Shown one piece after another: positions 54,115-62,569 of a DNA stretch of 64,000 nt. Where the stretch lies: positions 620,001 through 684,000 of the forward strand of contig NZ_CP080544.1 in NCBI RefSeq assembly GCF_019551435.1, given 5' to 3'. Source of the stretch: Lysobacter soyae (GTDB lineage: Bacteria; Pseudomonadota; Gammaproteobacteria; Xanthomonadales; Xanthomonadaceae). Position numbers and translations under genes: made by a program. Under the pieces are notes generated by a model. It had not been told where the DNA came from, did no database searches, and saw only the letters and a list, made by a program, of their open reading frames with translations. Position 1 is the stretch's first letter. Each line of letters starts with the position of its first letter.

Positions 54115-55878
54115 TCAGCGCTCCTTTTGCATCCAGGTGTCGCGCAAAGTCACGCTGCGATTGAAAACAGGAGCCGATGCACGATGGTCTTTGCGATCAG
54201 CGACGTAGTAACCGATGCGCTCGAACTGATAGAACGTCTCGGCGGCGGCTTGCGCGGCCGCGGCTTCCACGAAACCGTGCAGCACGTGTTTGGATTCGGG
54301 ATTCAAATGATCGCGGTAGGTTTTGCCGTCGCTGTCGTCGTCCGGATCGGCGACGTTGAATAAACGATCGTAGTGACGGAACTCGGCCGGCACGGCGGTC
54401 TTGGCATCCACCCAATGCAAGGTGCCTTTGACCTTTCGCTCCGCACCCGGCATGCCCGGTCGCGATTCCAAATCCAACGTGCCGCGAAGCTCGACGATAT
54501 TGCCGTCGGCATCCTTAACCACTTCTGTGCACTTGGCAATGCCGGCGCCGCGAAGTCGCACTTCGCCGTCCGGCACCAGGCGTTTCCAGCCCTTTGGCGG
54601 CACTTCGGCAAAGTCTTCCCGTTCGATATAGACCGTGTTTGAAAACGCGACCTTGCGGTCACCGCACTCGGCGTTTTTCGGATGATTGTGGAAGTTCAGC
54701 AATTCGGCGTGGTCGTCGGGCAAATTGGTGAGAACGAAACGCAAAGGCTCGATCACGGCCATGCGGCGCTCGGCGCGCACGTCCATGTCTTCGCGCAGGG
54801 TGTTTTCCAGTACTGTGTAATCAATGGTCGAATTCTGTTTCGACAAGCCCAAACGCGATACGAACAAGCGCAGCGCTTGCGGGCTGTAACCGCGGCGACG
54901 GATGCCTTGCAAAGTCGGCATGCGCGGATCGTCCCATCCATCGACCAGGCCTTCTTGAACCAGCGCCATCAATTTGCGCTTGCTCATGACGGTGTAATCG
55001 AGATTCAAGCGGGAAAACTCGATCTGACGCGGCTTGGCGGCTTCGTTCGGGAAGCCCTTCTCGGTGATGGGTGCGAGCAGTTCGGGATGGTCGTGCAGCG
55101 CGACGTTGTCGACGCACCAGTCGTACAAGGGGCGATGGTCCTCGAACTCGAGCGTGCACAGCGAGTGGGTGATGCCTTCAATCGCGTCGCTCAGCGAATG
55201 TGCGTAGTCGTACATCGGGTAAATCGGCCACTCATTCCCGGTGTTTTGATGTTCGACGTGCTTGATCCGGAAAATGGCCGGGTCGCGCATATTGATGTTC
55301 GGCGAGGCCATGTCGATCTTCGCGCGCAGGGTACGGGCACCATCCGGGAACTCGCCGGCGCGCATGCGCGCGAACAAGTCGAGATTCTCTTCGATCGACC
55401 GGTCTCTGAAAGGCGAGGGACGGCCGGGTTCGGTCAAGCTGCCGCGATAGGCGCGTACTTCGTCTGCACTCAGATCACAGACAAAGGCCTTGCCGTCTTG
55501 GATCAATTTGATCGCGGCCAAATGGAACACACCGAAATAGTCCGACGCATGGCGCAAGTCGTGCCATTGGAAGCCCAACCATGCGATATCGTCCTGGATG
55601 GCCTGCACATATTCAGGATCTTCTTTGGCCGGGTTGGTGTCGTCGAAGCGCAAATTGCACTCGCCGCCGTGTTCGGCGGCAATGCCGAAGTCGGTCATGA
55701 TCGCGCGCGTATGGCCCAAATGCAGATAGCCGTTGGGTTCGGGCGGGAAGCGCGTCTTGATATGCGCATGTTTGCCCGACGCCAAGTCGTCCCGAACAAT
55801 ATTGCGAATAAAGTCCGTGCCAACGGGTGCGCTTGTATCTTCCGGGTTCGACATTGCAGATAATGGGCCTTGAGTCAT
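54115..55878 (-). CDS. glnS: Glutaminyl-tRNA synthetase
   Basis: A 587-residue class I aminoacyl-tRNA synthetase. The HIGH motif is HLGH in [18 protein letters not shown] and the KMSKS-type loop is VMSKRKL. The beta-barrel anticodon domain follows ([20 protein letters not shown]). An ATG eight codons in (55854, [10 protein letters not shown]) is an equally possible start; neither has a strong ribosome-binding site. E. coli GlnRS has 554 residues. The first ATG is only 24 bases from the divergent msrA start. Confidence 0.95.
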   Translation of the reverse strand: MTQGPLSAMSNPEDTSAPVGTDFIRNIVRDDLASGKHAHIKTRFPPEPNGYLHLGHTRAIMTDFGIAAEHGGECNLRFDDTNPAKEDPEYVQAIQDDIAWLGFQWHDLRHASDYFGVFHLAAIKLIQDGKAFVCDLSADEVRAYRGSLTEPGRPSPFRDRSIEENLDLFARMRAGEFPDGARTLRAKIDMASPNINMRDPAIFRIKHVEHQNTGNEWPIYPMYDYAHSLSDAIEGITHSLCTLEFEDHRPLYDWCVDNVALHDHPELLAPITEKGFPNEAAKPRQIEFSRLNLDYTVMSKRKLMALVQEGLVDGWDDPRMPTLQGIRRRGYSPQALRLFVSRLGLSKQNSTIDYTVLENTLREDMDVRAERRMAVIEPLRFVLTNLPDDHAELLNFHNHPKNAECGDRKVAFSNTVYIEREDFAEVPPKGWKRLVPDGEVRLRGAGIAKCTEVVKDADGNIVELRGTLDLESRPGMPGAERKVKGTLHWVDAKTAVPAEFRHYDRLFNVADPDDDSDGKTYRDHLNPESKHVLHGFVEAAAAQAAAETFYQFERIGYYVADRKDHRASAPVFNRSVTLRDTWMQKER

Positions 55879-55902
55879 TCGTCCATTTTAGCGAGGAAAA
55901 CC

Positions 55903-56553
55903 ATGTCAGGCATTGGCGCGTATAAGCAGCGTATGGTGGGGCCCGAACAGGCACTGCCGGGTCGGTCCTCGGAGATGCCGCTCACCGATCGTCACCATGT
56001 GCACGGCCGTCCGTTGAAAACCGCTGCCGGCGAGGGACTCGAGGTGGCGCAATTCGGGATGGGCTGTTTTTGGGGCGTTGAACGCCTGTTCTGGACCCTG
56101 CCGGGTGTGCTCACCACCGCCGTGGGCTATGCGGGCGGCTACACACCGAACCCGACGTATGAAGAAGTCTGCACGGGTGAAACCGGCCATCTCGAAGTGG
56201 TGCGCGTCGTCTTCGACCCCAAGGTGATTTCGTATGCCGAGTTGTTGAAAGCCTTCTGGGAGTCGCATGACCCGACGCAAGGCATGCGCCAAGGCAACGA
56301 TCTGGGCACGCAATACCGCTCGGCCATCCACGCCACCACGGAAGCGCAGTTCGAGGCTGCCAAGGCCAGTGCCAAGGCATTTGAAGCCGCGTTGGCAGAA
56401 AAAGGCTTGTCGGCGCCCATCAGTACCGAGATCGTTTTTCCGGCGCCCGAGTTTTATTACGCCGAAGACATGCATCAGCAATACCTGTCCAAAAATCCGA
56501 ACGGTTATTGCGGATTGAAGGGCACGGGCGTCTCTTGCCCGATCAGTTACTGA
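55903..56553 (+). CDS. msrA: Peptide-methionine (S)-S-oxide reductase MsrA
   Basis: A 216-residue repair enzyme for methionine-S-sulfoxide. I chose the ATG at 55903 because GAGGA lies eight bases upstream and the N-terminus then matches the family. The catalytic motif is [14 protein letters not shown]; other conserved parts are [35 protein letters not shown] and [12 protein letters not shown]. Resolving cysteines lie near the C-terminus ([14 protein letters not shown]). Length matches E. coli MsrA (212). Confidence 0.95.
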   Translation: MSGIGAYKQRMVGPEQALPGRSSEMPLTDRHHVHGRPLKTAAGEGLEVAQFGMGCFWGVERLFWTLPGVLTTAVGYAGGYTPNPTYEEVCTGETGHLEVVRVVFDPKVISYAELLKAFWESHDPTQGMRQGNDLGTQYRSAIHATTEAQFEAAKASAKAFEAALAEKGLSAPISTEIVFPAPEFYYAEDMHQQYLSKNPNGYCGLKGTGVSCPISY

Positions 56554-56557
56554 TCAC

Positions 56558-57454
56558 ATGTTGAAAGACGTCTCACGCGCGGCCATGGTGCCGATGCTGA
56601 TCGGCGCAGCCATCATCGGCACCAATGCGTTGATGGTGAAAATGGCGGACATGCCTCCGACGGTCTCGGCATTCTGGCGCATGGCATTTTCCGCGGTCAT
56701 TCTCGGCATCGCTTTGCTCATGCAAGGCGGCTGGAAAAAGATGTCGCGCCGCGCATGGCTGTGGAGCATCATCCCGGGTATCGCCTTCGCCACGGACCTT
56801 TGGATGTGGCATCGAAGCATCCACATCGTTGGGCCCGGAATCTCGACGTTGCTGGCGAACACACAGGTGTTTTTTGTCGCAATTGCCGGTGTGGTGTTTT
56901 TTAAAGACCGGCTTGATTGGCGCTATGCCTCGGGCGTGCTGTTGGCCTTCTTCGGGCTTTGGCTGCTGTTGGGCGGCGGCTGGAGCAGTTTGCCCGAGAA
57001 CTACCATTGGGGCGTGTTTCTCGGGTTGGCCACCGGTCTTGCCTATGCCTTCTACAACGTCGGCATCAAGAAGACGCAGCAGATTTCAGAGCGCGAACAC
57101 CTGCATGTGAGCGACATGCAGATCCTGTTCATTGCGGCGGCGCTATCAAGCGTGTTGCTCGGCGGCTTTGCACTTGCCGGTGGCGAATCCTTCGCTTTTC
57201 CATCAGCCGCCTCCTTTGGCTACATCCTGGCGCTCGCCGTGTTCGGCCATTGTCTGGCGTGGGTGTTGATATCGCGCGCCATGCGCCTTTTGCCGATTGC
57301 GGTGCTCGGTTTGCTGCTGCTGTTTCAGCCGTTGGTGGCCTACCTGCTGGATGTCATTTTGTTCCACATCGACACCACGCCAAGGCAATGGGGCGGATTG
57401 GCCATCACCTTGGCCGGTATTTTCGTCGCCGGCCTGAAGCCTAAATCGACTTGA
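56558..57454 (+). CDS. EamA-family (drug/metabolite transporter) exporter
   Basis: A 298-residue polytopic protein with about ten hydrophobic segments in two EamA halves. The first half includes PMLIGAAIIGTNALMVKMAD and FWRMAFSAVILGIALLMQG. The second half includes LFIAAALSSVLLGGFALAGG and LLLLFQPLVAYLLDVILFH. Substrates of such exporters range from amino acids to nucleosides and cannot be read from sequence. It starts five bases after msrA, so it may be co-transcribed. Its last 14 bases overlap the convergent hypothetical gene. Confidence 0.83.
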   Translation: MLKDVSRAAMVPMLIGAAIIGTNALMVKMADMPPTVSAFWRMAFSAVILGIALLMQGGWKKMSRRAWLWSIIPGIAFATDLWMWHRSIHIVGPGISTLLANTQVFFVAIAGVVFFKDRLDWRYASGVLLAFFGLWLLLGGGWSSLPENYHWGVFLGLATGLAYAFYNVGIKKTQQISEREHLHVSDMQILFIAAALSSVLLGGFALAGGESFAFPSAASFGYILALAVFGHCLAWVLISRAMRLLPIAVLGLLLLFQPLVAYLLDVILFHIDTTPRQWGGLAITLAGIFVAGLKPKST

Positions 57455-58148
57455 TCCGAACGCGGCAGACGTAAACCACTTCGCAGGCGCCGGCACCGGA
57501 GTCTTCGCGCGTCGTCGAAGAATGCCAACCCCAACCTTTGCCATCCGTGACCGTCACCAAGAATCCGTCGACGCGAACGATGTCGTTGCGTGCGACGTCT
57601 GACAGCGCGTCGGCAATGCGCGTGTTTGCCGGGATCATGTGCATGTTGGCGCTGCTGCGTACGATTTCAGCGACCGGCAAGGGCGGTTCCCCGGTCCAGC
57701 TGTAGTGATACCAGCGCGATGATTGAGTGATATGGAGTCGATCAATCACGGATGGATCCCGCATGCGTCCCCAACCGAAGGCGATATCCGTCGGGGCAAA
57801 TCGTGACTCGCGGTCGCTGTCGTAATTCTTTCTGCCGAGGACGCGGCCCTCGACGGCGAATGGCGCGATCGGAGTCGCCGCGCCTTGGGCAAGGGCGAAT
57901 GCGTTCGGAAGACCCTCACCATCGCCTTGCAATGGTTGCGCGACGGGCGATTGGTCTGCGAACGGTGTCGGACAATCCATGGCCGCGACATCGACCTCGA
58001 AGTTTCCGCCGGTGCCCGGCTCGGACGCGGTTGTCGCCGCAAGCACCGCACGCTGTTGGCGGCGGTGATGATCAAGCAAGGCGAAAGAGATAAAAGCGGC
58101 GACGAGTGCCGTCAGTAACCACCAAAATCCGCCGCGCGAAATCTTCAT
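57441..58148 (-). CDS. Conserved hypothetical membrane-anchored protein downstream of oxyR
   Basis: A 235-residue protein with one N-terminal membrane anchor (FWWLLTALVAAFISFALL, about 8-25) and a periplasmic remainder. Visible landmarks are FAPTDIAFGWGRMRDPSVID, SRWYHYSWTGEPPLPVAEIV, SANMHMIPANTRIADALSDV and a C-terminal beta-rich part (VRVDGFLVTVTDG, GWGWHSSTTREDSGAGACEV). It follows oxyR by seven bases. The published Xanthomonas order is ahpC, ahpF-oxyR-orfX, so this may correspond to orfX, but I cannot verify homology. Function unknown. Confidence 0.7.
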   Translation of the reverse strand: MKISRGGFWWLLTALVAAFISFALLDHHRRQQRAVLAATTASEPGTGGNFEVDVAAMDCPTPFADQSPVAQPLQGDGEGLPNAFALAQGAATPIAPFAVEGRVLGRKNYDSDRESRFAPTDIAFGWGRMRDPSVIDRLHITQSSRWYHYSWTGEPPLPVAEIVRSSANMHMIPANTRIADALSDVARNDIVRVDGFLVTVTDGKGWGWHSSTTREDSGAGACEVVYVCRVRIKSI

Positions 58149-58155
58149 CCGCGGC

Positions 58156-59058
58156 TCAACGGGTCAAGACATCTGCAGCGGTGTCTTGCAACACCGTTGC
58201 CAGCTGCTGAAAGAATCCCGCGGCCGGCGCGCTCGCCCGCCATGCCAGCCCGATGCTTCGCACAGGCTGCGCGCCTTCGAACGTACGTACGACCATGCCT
58301 TCAGGCCTCGGCTGTCCCTCGCGGACCGCCAGTTCGGGAAGCAAAGTCATTCCCATGCCGGCAGCGACCATTTGTCGCAGTGTTTCAAGGCTGGTGGCGC
58401 GAAAACCCGCGCGTTCGCGCGCACCCGACATACGGCAGACCTCAAGTGCTTGGTCACGCAAGCAGTGGCCGTCTTCAAGCAAAAGCAGACTGTGGTCAAC
58501 CAAGTCACTTGTCTTGACCCGTTTCGCCGTGGCCAACGGATCGTCTGCCGGGGCGGCCAACAAAAAACGCTCGTCGAACAAGGGCGCGACCGTGATCCGG
58601 TCGTCGTGCAAGGGCAGGGCGAGTAACGCCGCATCGATTTTGCCGGCCTTCAACTGTTCGACCAAGACATCGCTCTTCTCTTCAATGAGAAACATTTCCA
58701 GCTTGGGAAAAGCCGCACGCAATGCCGGCACTGCCAGCGGCAAGAAATACGGCCCGAGGGTGGGAAATGCGCCGAGACGGATGCTGCCGGTGGAAGGATC
58801 CTGACTGCTGCGCGCGAGGTTGCGCATGATCTCGGTTTCATCGATCACACGCCGCGCATGGACCAGAATTTCGACGCCGATCGGCGTCAACATGACTTTG
58901 CGCGACGTGCGTTCGACCAGCGCCACGCCCAGTTCTTCTTCCAGTTTGCGGATCTGCATGGACAAAGTCGGCTGGCTGACAAAGCTCGCCTCGGCGGCTT
59001 TGCCGAAATGGCGGTGTTCAGCCAACGCGACAAAGTACTTGAGATCGCGCAGGTTCAT
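58156..59058 (-). CDS. oxyR: Hydrogen-peroxide-sensing LysR-type regulator OxyR
   Basis: A 300-residue LysR-family activator. The N-terminal winged helix is NLRDLKYFVALAEHRHFGKA with the recognition helix QPTLSMQIRKLEEELG. The redox pair is Cys199 and Cys208 in DGHCLRDQALEVCRM, the same numbering as in E. coli OxyR, so peroxide sensing by disulfide should be intact. Its start overlaps the mini-VOC stop (ATGA), making it part of the ahpF transcript; oxidised OxyR would thus amplify its own operon if ahpF is induced. Confidence 0.94.
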   Translation of the reverse strand: MNLRDLKYFVALAEHRHFGKAAEASFVSQPTLSMQIRKLEEELGVALVERTSRKVMLTPIGVEILVHARRVIDETEIMRNLARSSQDPSTGSIRLGAFPTLGPYFLPLAVPALRAAFPKLEMFLIEEKSDVLVEQLKAGKIDAALLALPLHDDRITVAPLFDERFLLAAPADDPLATAKRVKTSDLVDHSLLLLEDGHCLRDQALEVCRMSGARERAGFRATSLETLRQMVAAGMGMTLLPELAVREGQPRPEGMVVRTFEGAQPVRSIGLAWRASAPAAGFFQQLATVLQDTAADVLTR

Positions 59059-59219
59059 GGGTCTGATGCGCCCTTCAATTCGAAGGCGTTGCCGTCGAGG
59101 TCTTTCACGTACAGAGAAAGACCATTGGCCTCCGCGCCGTAAAACGCCACGCTCGCGTCAAGCCCTTTGACGCGAAGGACAATGTGGTCGATCCGCAACA
59201 GCTGGAAGGGTCGTGTCAT
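59055..59219 (-). CDS. 54-residue VOC-family remnant with internal in-frame deletion
   Basis: A very short frame of 54 codons between ahpF and oxyR. Its first half (LLRIDHIVLRVKGLDASVAF) is the start of a vicinal-oxygen-chelate/glyoxalase domain. Its second half (EANGLSLYVKDLDGNAFELK) is the very end of the same domain. About 70 residues normally lie between them, so this looks like an in-frame internal deletion of a VOC gene. The His near the start and the Glu near the end, both usual metal ligands, survive. The overlap with oxyR (ATGA) is kept, which may explain its retention for translational coupling. Confidence 0.7.
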   Translation of the reverse strand: MTRPFQLLRIDHIVLRVKGLDASVAFYGAEANGLSLYVKDLDGNAFELKGASDP

Positions 59220-59223
59220 GCCA

Positions 59224-60789
59224 TCAGTCTGCCGGAGTGGATGTGCGGATGAGGTAGTCAAATGCGGACAGCGCGGCAGTCGAACCTGATCCCATCGCCA
59301 CCACAATCTGTTTGAACGGCTCGGTGGTCGCATCGCCCGCGGCGAATACGCCGGGTATCGAGGTGGCGCCGCGTGCGTCCATTTCAATTTCGCCGCGCGG
59401 GCTCAAGGTAATCGCACCTGTCAACCATTCGGTGTTCGGCAGTAGTCCGATTTGCACGAAGCAGCCTTCCACATCGACATTGCGACTTTCGCCAGACACG
59501 CGATCGGTGAACTTGAGTCCGCCGAGCTTGCCGTTCTTCTCCACCATCTCCGTGGTTTGGGCGTTCAGATGCACGGCGGTGTTCGGCAGGCTGGCCAGCT
59601 TTTTTTGCAGCACGTCGTCGGCACGCAACTTGCTGTCGAATTCGAGCACGGTGACATGGTCCACGACGCCAGCCAAATCAATGGCCGCTTCAATGCCTGA
59701 GTTGCCGCCGCCGATCACGGCCACGCGCTTGCCTTTGAATAACGGACCGTCGCAATGCGGGCAGTAGGTGACGCCCTTGTTGCGCAAAGCCTCTTCGCCT
59801 GGCACCCCGGTTTGGCGCCAGCGTGCACCGGTCGCAAGGATGATGCTCTTGGCCTTCAAGGTGGCACCGCTTTCCAAGCGCACACCGAACAATCCGCCGG
59901 TTTCCGGGGCAGGTATGAGCTCCGCCGCGCGTTGACCGTTGATCATTTCAACGCCGTAGCTCCGCACATGGGCTTCCAACGACGCGCCGAGTTTCGGCCC
60001 TTCGGTGTATTCAACGGACGGAAAGTTTTCGATGGACATCGTATCCAGCACTTGGCCGCCGAAACGCTCGGCCACCACGCCGGTACGAATGCCTTTGCGT
60101 GCCGCGTAAATCGCCGCGGCTGCACCGGCCGGGCCACCGCCCACCACCAAGACATCAAAAGGCGCCACGTCATTCAAGGCTTCAGCGGCACGTTCCGCCG
60201 CACCGGAATCGAGCTTGCCGAGGATTTGCTCAATGCTCAGGCGTCCCGCATCAAAGGGTTCGCCGTTCAAATAGACCGTAGGCACCGACAGGATTTCGCG
60301 TTCTTCCACTTCCGCTTGGAACAGGGCACCGTCGATGGCCTCGTGTCGAATGCGCGGATTCAAAACGCTCATCGTGTTCAAGGCTTGCACCGTGTCCGGG
60401 CAGCTTTGGCAATGCAGGGACATGAAGGTTTCAAACACATAGTCGCCGTCGAGGGCTTTGACTTGTGCTGCCAACGCGTCATCGATTTTCGGCGGATGAC
60501 CGCCGACCTGGAGGAGCGCCAACACCAACGAGGTGAACTCGTGTCCCAACGGAATGGCGGAGAAACGTACCTCTTCCGAACTGCCATCGCGGCGGATGGC
60601 AAACGACGGCGTCCGCGAATGCGTCGCTTCGCTGAAACTTACCTTGTCGGACAGCGTCGCGATGTCTTCAAGCAAGGCGCGCAATTCGCGCGAGGCGTCG
60701 GACCCGTCCAATGAAGCGACCAGTGAAATCGGAAACTGGACCCGCTCCAAGTAGGCAGACAGTTGTTGTTTGAGGGTGTTATCCAACAT
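59224..60789 (-). CDS. ahpF: Alkyl hydroperoxide reductase subunit F
   Basis: A 521-residue flavoprotein disulfide reductase, the same length as E. coli AhpF. The start at 60789 has AAGGAG six bases upstream; an ATG two codons earlier touches that site. The N-terminal glutaredoxin-like domain has Cys127 and Cys130 (LHCQSCPD). The thioredoxin-reductase part has [19 protein letters not shown] (FAD), [12 protein letters not shown] (redox pair) and [19 protein letters not shown] (NADH). It regenerates AhpC with electrons from NADH. It lies 164 bases after ahpC, with two strong inverted repeats between. Confidence 0.96.
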   Translation of the reverse strand: MLDNTLKQQLSAYLERVQFPISLVASLDGSDASRELRALLEDIATLSDKVSFSEATHSRTPSFAIRRDGSSEEVRFSAIPLGHEFTSLVLALLQVGGHPPKIDDALAAQVKALDGDYVFETFMSLHCQSCPDTVQALNTMSVLNPRIRHEAIDGALFQAEVEEREILSVPTVYLNGEPFDAGRLSIEQILGKLDSGAAERAAEALNDVAPFDVLVVGGGPAGAAAAIYAARKGIRTGVVAERFGGQVLDTMSIENFPSVEYTEGPKLGASLEAHVRSYGVEMINGQRAAELIPAPETGGLFGVRLESGATLKAKSIILATGARWRQTGVPGEEALRNKGVTYCPHCDGPLFKGKRVAVIGGGNSGIEAAIDLAGVVDHVTVLEFDSKLRADDVLQKKLASLPNTAVHLNAQTTEMVEKNGKLGGLKFTDRVSGESRNVDVEGCFVQIGLLPNTEWLTGAITLSPRGEIEMDARGATSIPGVFAAGDATTEPFKQIVVAMGSGSTAALSAFDYLIRTSTPAD

Positions 60790-60860
60790 GGTCATCTCCT
60801 TAAAATTCAGGCGAATTCATGGAGCGCGCAAGGCTGCACGCGAGTGGTTTCAAGAAAGCT

Positions 60861-60890
60861 GGAAACAAGGCAGCGCGCTGCCCTGTTTCC
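60861..60890 (-). repeat. Inverted repeat, 15-base arms, between ahpC and ahpF
   Basis: The arms (60861-60875 and 60876-60890) are complementary except for one position that forms a G-U pair on the minus-strand RNA but an A-C mismatch on the plus strand. That asymmetry suggests that the RNA of the ahpC-ahpF transcript is what is selected. The stem is followed by AGCTTTCTTG on the minus strand, only a weak U tract, so it is more likely an attenuator, a processing site or an mRNA stabiliser than a full terminator. Confidence 0.6.
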
Positions 60891-60916
60891 AACCCGCTCA
60901 GTTGAGAGGGGTGGGC

Positions 60917-60947
60917 ATTGCACCCGCGGAAGTGCCGCGGGTGCAAT
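60917..60947 (-). repeat. Perfect 13-base inverted repeat just after ahpC
   Basis: The arms ATTGCACCCGCGG (60917-60929) and its exact complement (60935-60947) enclose the five-base loop AAGTG. The hairpin starts six bases after the ahpC stop. No U run follows on the minus strand, so a classical intrinsic terminator is not supported. It could stabilise the ahpC message or reduce read-through into ahpF. Confidence 0.65.
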
Positions 60948-60953
60948 CTGACA

Positions 60954-61517
60954 TCAGATCTTGCCGACCAAATCCAGCGACGGGGTGATGGTCTTTTCGC
61001 CTTCTTTCCACTTGGCCGGGCACACTTCGCCGGTGTGGTTCGCCACGTACTGTGCAGCCTTCAACTTGCGCACGGTTTCCGTGACGTCGCGGGCAATCGC
61101 GTTGTCGTGGATTTCGAGCGTCTTGATCACGCCTTCCGGGTTGATGATGAAGGTGCCGCGCAATGCCAGGCCTTCTTCATCAATATGCACGTCGAACGCG
61201 CGGGTCAGTTGATGGGTCGGGTCGCCGACGAGGGCGAACTGTGCTTTGCCGACTGCCGGCGAGGTTTCGTGCCACACCTTGTGCGAGAAATGGGTGTCGG
61301 TGGTGACAATGTAGACTTCCGCACCGGCCTTTTGGAATTCGCCGTAATGGTCTGCGGCATCTTCGATTTCAGTCGGGCAGTTGAAGGTGAATGCCGCCGG
61401 CATGAAGATCAGCACGGACCACTTGCCTTTGAGGTCGGCATCGGTCACGGTGACGAACTGGCCGTTTTTGTAGGCTTGCGCGGTAAATGGCTTCACTTCG
61501 GTATTGATCAAGGACAT
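60954..61517 (-). CDS. ahpC: Alkyl hydroperoxide reductase subunit C (peroxiredoxin)
   Basis: A 187-residue typical 2-Cys peroxiredoxin, the same length as E. coli AhpC. The start at 61517 has AGGAG seven bases upstream. The peroxidatic Cys47 lies in FTFNCPTE and the resolving Cys in GEVCPAKWKEG. Conserved FVTVTDADLKGKWSVLIFMP and ALRGTFIINPEGVIKT are present. It is the first gene of the peroxide-response operon and has a recognisable promoter with an OxyR-like site upstream. Confidence 0.97.
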   Translation of the reverse strand: MSLINTEVKPFTAQAYKNGQFVTVTDADLKGKWSVLIFMPAAFTFNCPTEIEDAADHYGEFQKAGAEVYIVTTDTHFSHKVWHETSPAVGKAQFALVGDPTHQLTRAFDVHIDEEGLALRGTFIINPEGVIKTLEIHDNAIARDVTETVRKLKAAQYVANHTGEVCPAKWKEGEKTITPSLDLVGKI

Positions 61518-61584
61518 GAGTGTCTCCTGGGGGGTGGGGTGGAAATCGGGGGTGAACAGACGATGCAACTTCTCTGTGACACCC

Positions 61585-61613
61585 AGCATAGGCAGAATCA
61601 ATTGATGAATCAA
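61585..61613 (-). promoter_or_regulatory. Predicted ahpC promoter
   Basis: On the minus strand a -35 box TTGATT (61608-61613) and a -10 box TATGCT (61585-61590) are separated by 17 bases. They lie about 70 bases before the ahpC start codon. Each matches the sigma-70 consensus at four of six positions, as expected for an activator-dependent promoter. An OxyR-like site directly abuts the -35 box. Confidence 0.6.
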
Positions 61614-61650
61614 ATCAATTGTTTTAATTCAATAAATAGATTAAATCTAT
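61614..61650 (-). promoter_or_regulatory. OxyR-like binding site upstream of ahpC
   Basis: The E. coli OxyR motif is four tetramers, ATAG-N7-CTAT-N7-ATAG-N7-CTAT, over 37 bases. On the minus strand the distal half fits perfectly (ATAG, seven bases, CTAT at 61636-61650, itself a 15-base palindrome). The proximal half is weak (ATTA and TGAT, each two of four). The 37-base window ends exactly at the base before the -35 box, the usual placement for activation. An 8-base inverted repeat (CAATTGAT/ATCAATTG, 61599-61621) overlaps the promoter and may be another site. Confidence 0.55.
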
Positions 61651-61685
61651 CAATCCACTCGAAATGACCGGTGCATTGGCGAACG

Positions 61686-62528
61686 ATGTCGCACTCAAAG
61701 GCTAGAACTCTCCGCGAAACTTTGCGTGAAGCGTCCATGCGCATTCCCGAAACAGAGGCGCGCCATTTGCTCCGGTGGGCGCTTGACGTGAGCGACACTT
61801 GGATGTTCCTACATGCGGATGCGCCCATGCCCGACGCGGGTGCACAGAAGTTCGCTTCTGCCATTGAGCGACGCGAGCGCGGGGAGCCAGTGGCCTATAT
61901 CGAAGGTCGCCGTGGTTTCTGGACTTTGGATTTGGAAGTCAGTCCGGCCACCTTGATACCACGCGTGGAAACCGAACGCTTGGTCGAAGCAGCCTTGGTG
62001 GTACTGCCGGAAAATTCCGCGCTCGAGGTTCTGGATCTGGGCACCGGCAGCGGTGCAATCGCCTTGGCGTTGGCGACTGAGCGCCCCATGGCGCATGTGA
62101 TCGGTGTCGACCTGAGTGAGGCGGCACTCGCGGTCGCCGAACGCAATCGCCAACACTGCGGGGCCGACAACGCGGAATTTATCCAAAGTGCTTGGTATGC
62201 GCAGCTCGGTGCACGGAAGTTCCACTGCATTGTTTCCAACCCGCCGTACATCCCCGAGGGCGACGCGCACCTGGCGCAAGGCGACTTGCGTTTTGAGCCG
62301 CGTAGCGCGTTGTCTTCCGGCGATGACGGGCTGGATGACATTCGTCTGATCGTGACGGGTGCGACCTCGCGCTTGCATCCGGGTAGCGCCTTGCTGATCG
62401 AACATGGTTTCGATCAAGCGACCTCCGTGCGCACATTGCTTGAAACCGCAGGATTTGAGCGCGTCGAAACACTGCAAGACCTCGAGTCGCGTGACCGGGT
62501 GAGCTTGGGATTTCAGCGGGGCGCTTGA
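61686..62528 (+). CDS. prmC: Peptide chain release factor N(5)-glutamine methyltransferase PrmC
   Basis: A 280-residue SAM-dependent enzyme that methylates the GGQ glutamine of RF1 and RF2. The start is taken as ATG at 61686; a GTG five codons upstream is possible and neither has a good ribosome-binding site. Seen: RRGFWTLDLEVSPATLIPRV, VLDLGTGSGAIALALA and the catalytic SNPPYIPEGD. In many genomes prmC follows prfA; here it stands alone beside the divergent ahpC. Confidence 0.92.
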   Translation: MSHSKARTLRETLREASMRIPETEARHLLRWALDVSDTWMFLHADAPMPDAGAQKFASAIERRERGEPVAYIEGRRGFWTLDLEVSPATLIPRVETERLVEAALVVLPENSALEVLDLGTGSGAIALALATERPMAHVIGVDLSEAALAVAERNRQHCGADNAEFIQSAWYAQLGARKFHCIVSNPPYIPEGDAHLAQGDLRFEPRSALSSGDDGLDDIRLIVTGATSRLHPGSALLIEHGFDQATSVRTLLETAGFERVETLQDLESRDRVSLGFQRGA

Positions 62529-62569
62529 GCCGGCGCGATAGAATGTCTGATCTTTGTTGGAGATTGGAT

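Noticed and set aside
60861-60947. Intrinsic terminators after ahpC
   Set aside because: The stems are strong but lack a following U tract on the operon strand, so they are listed as inverted repeats, not terminators.
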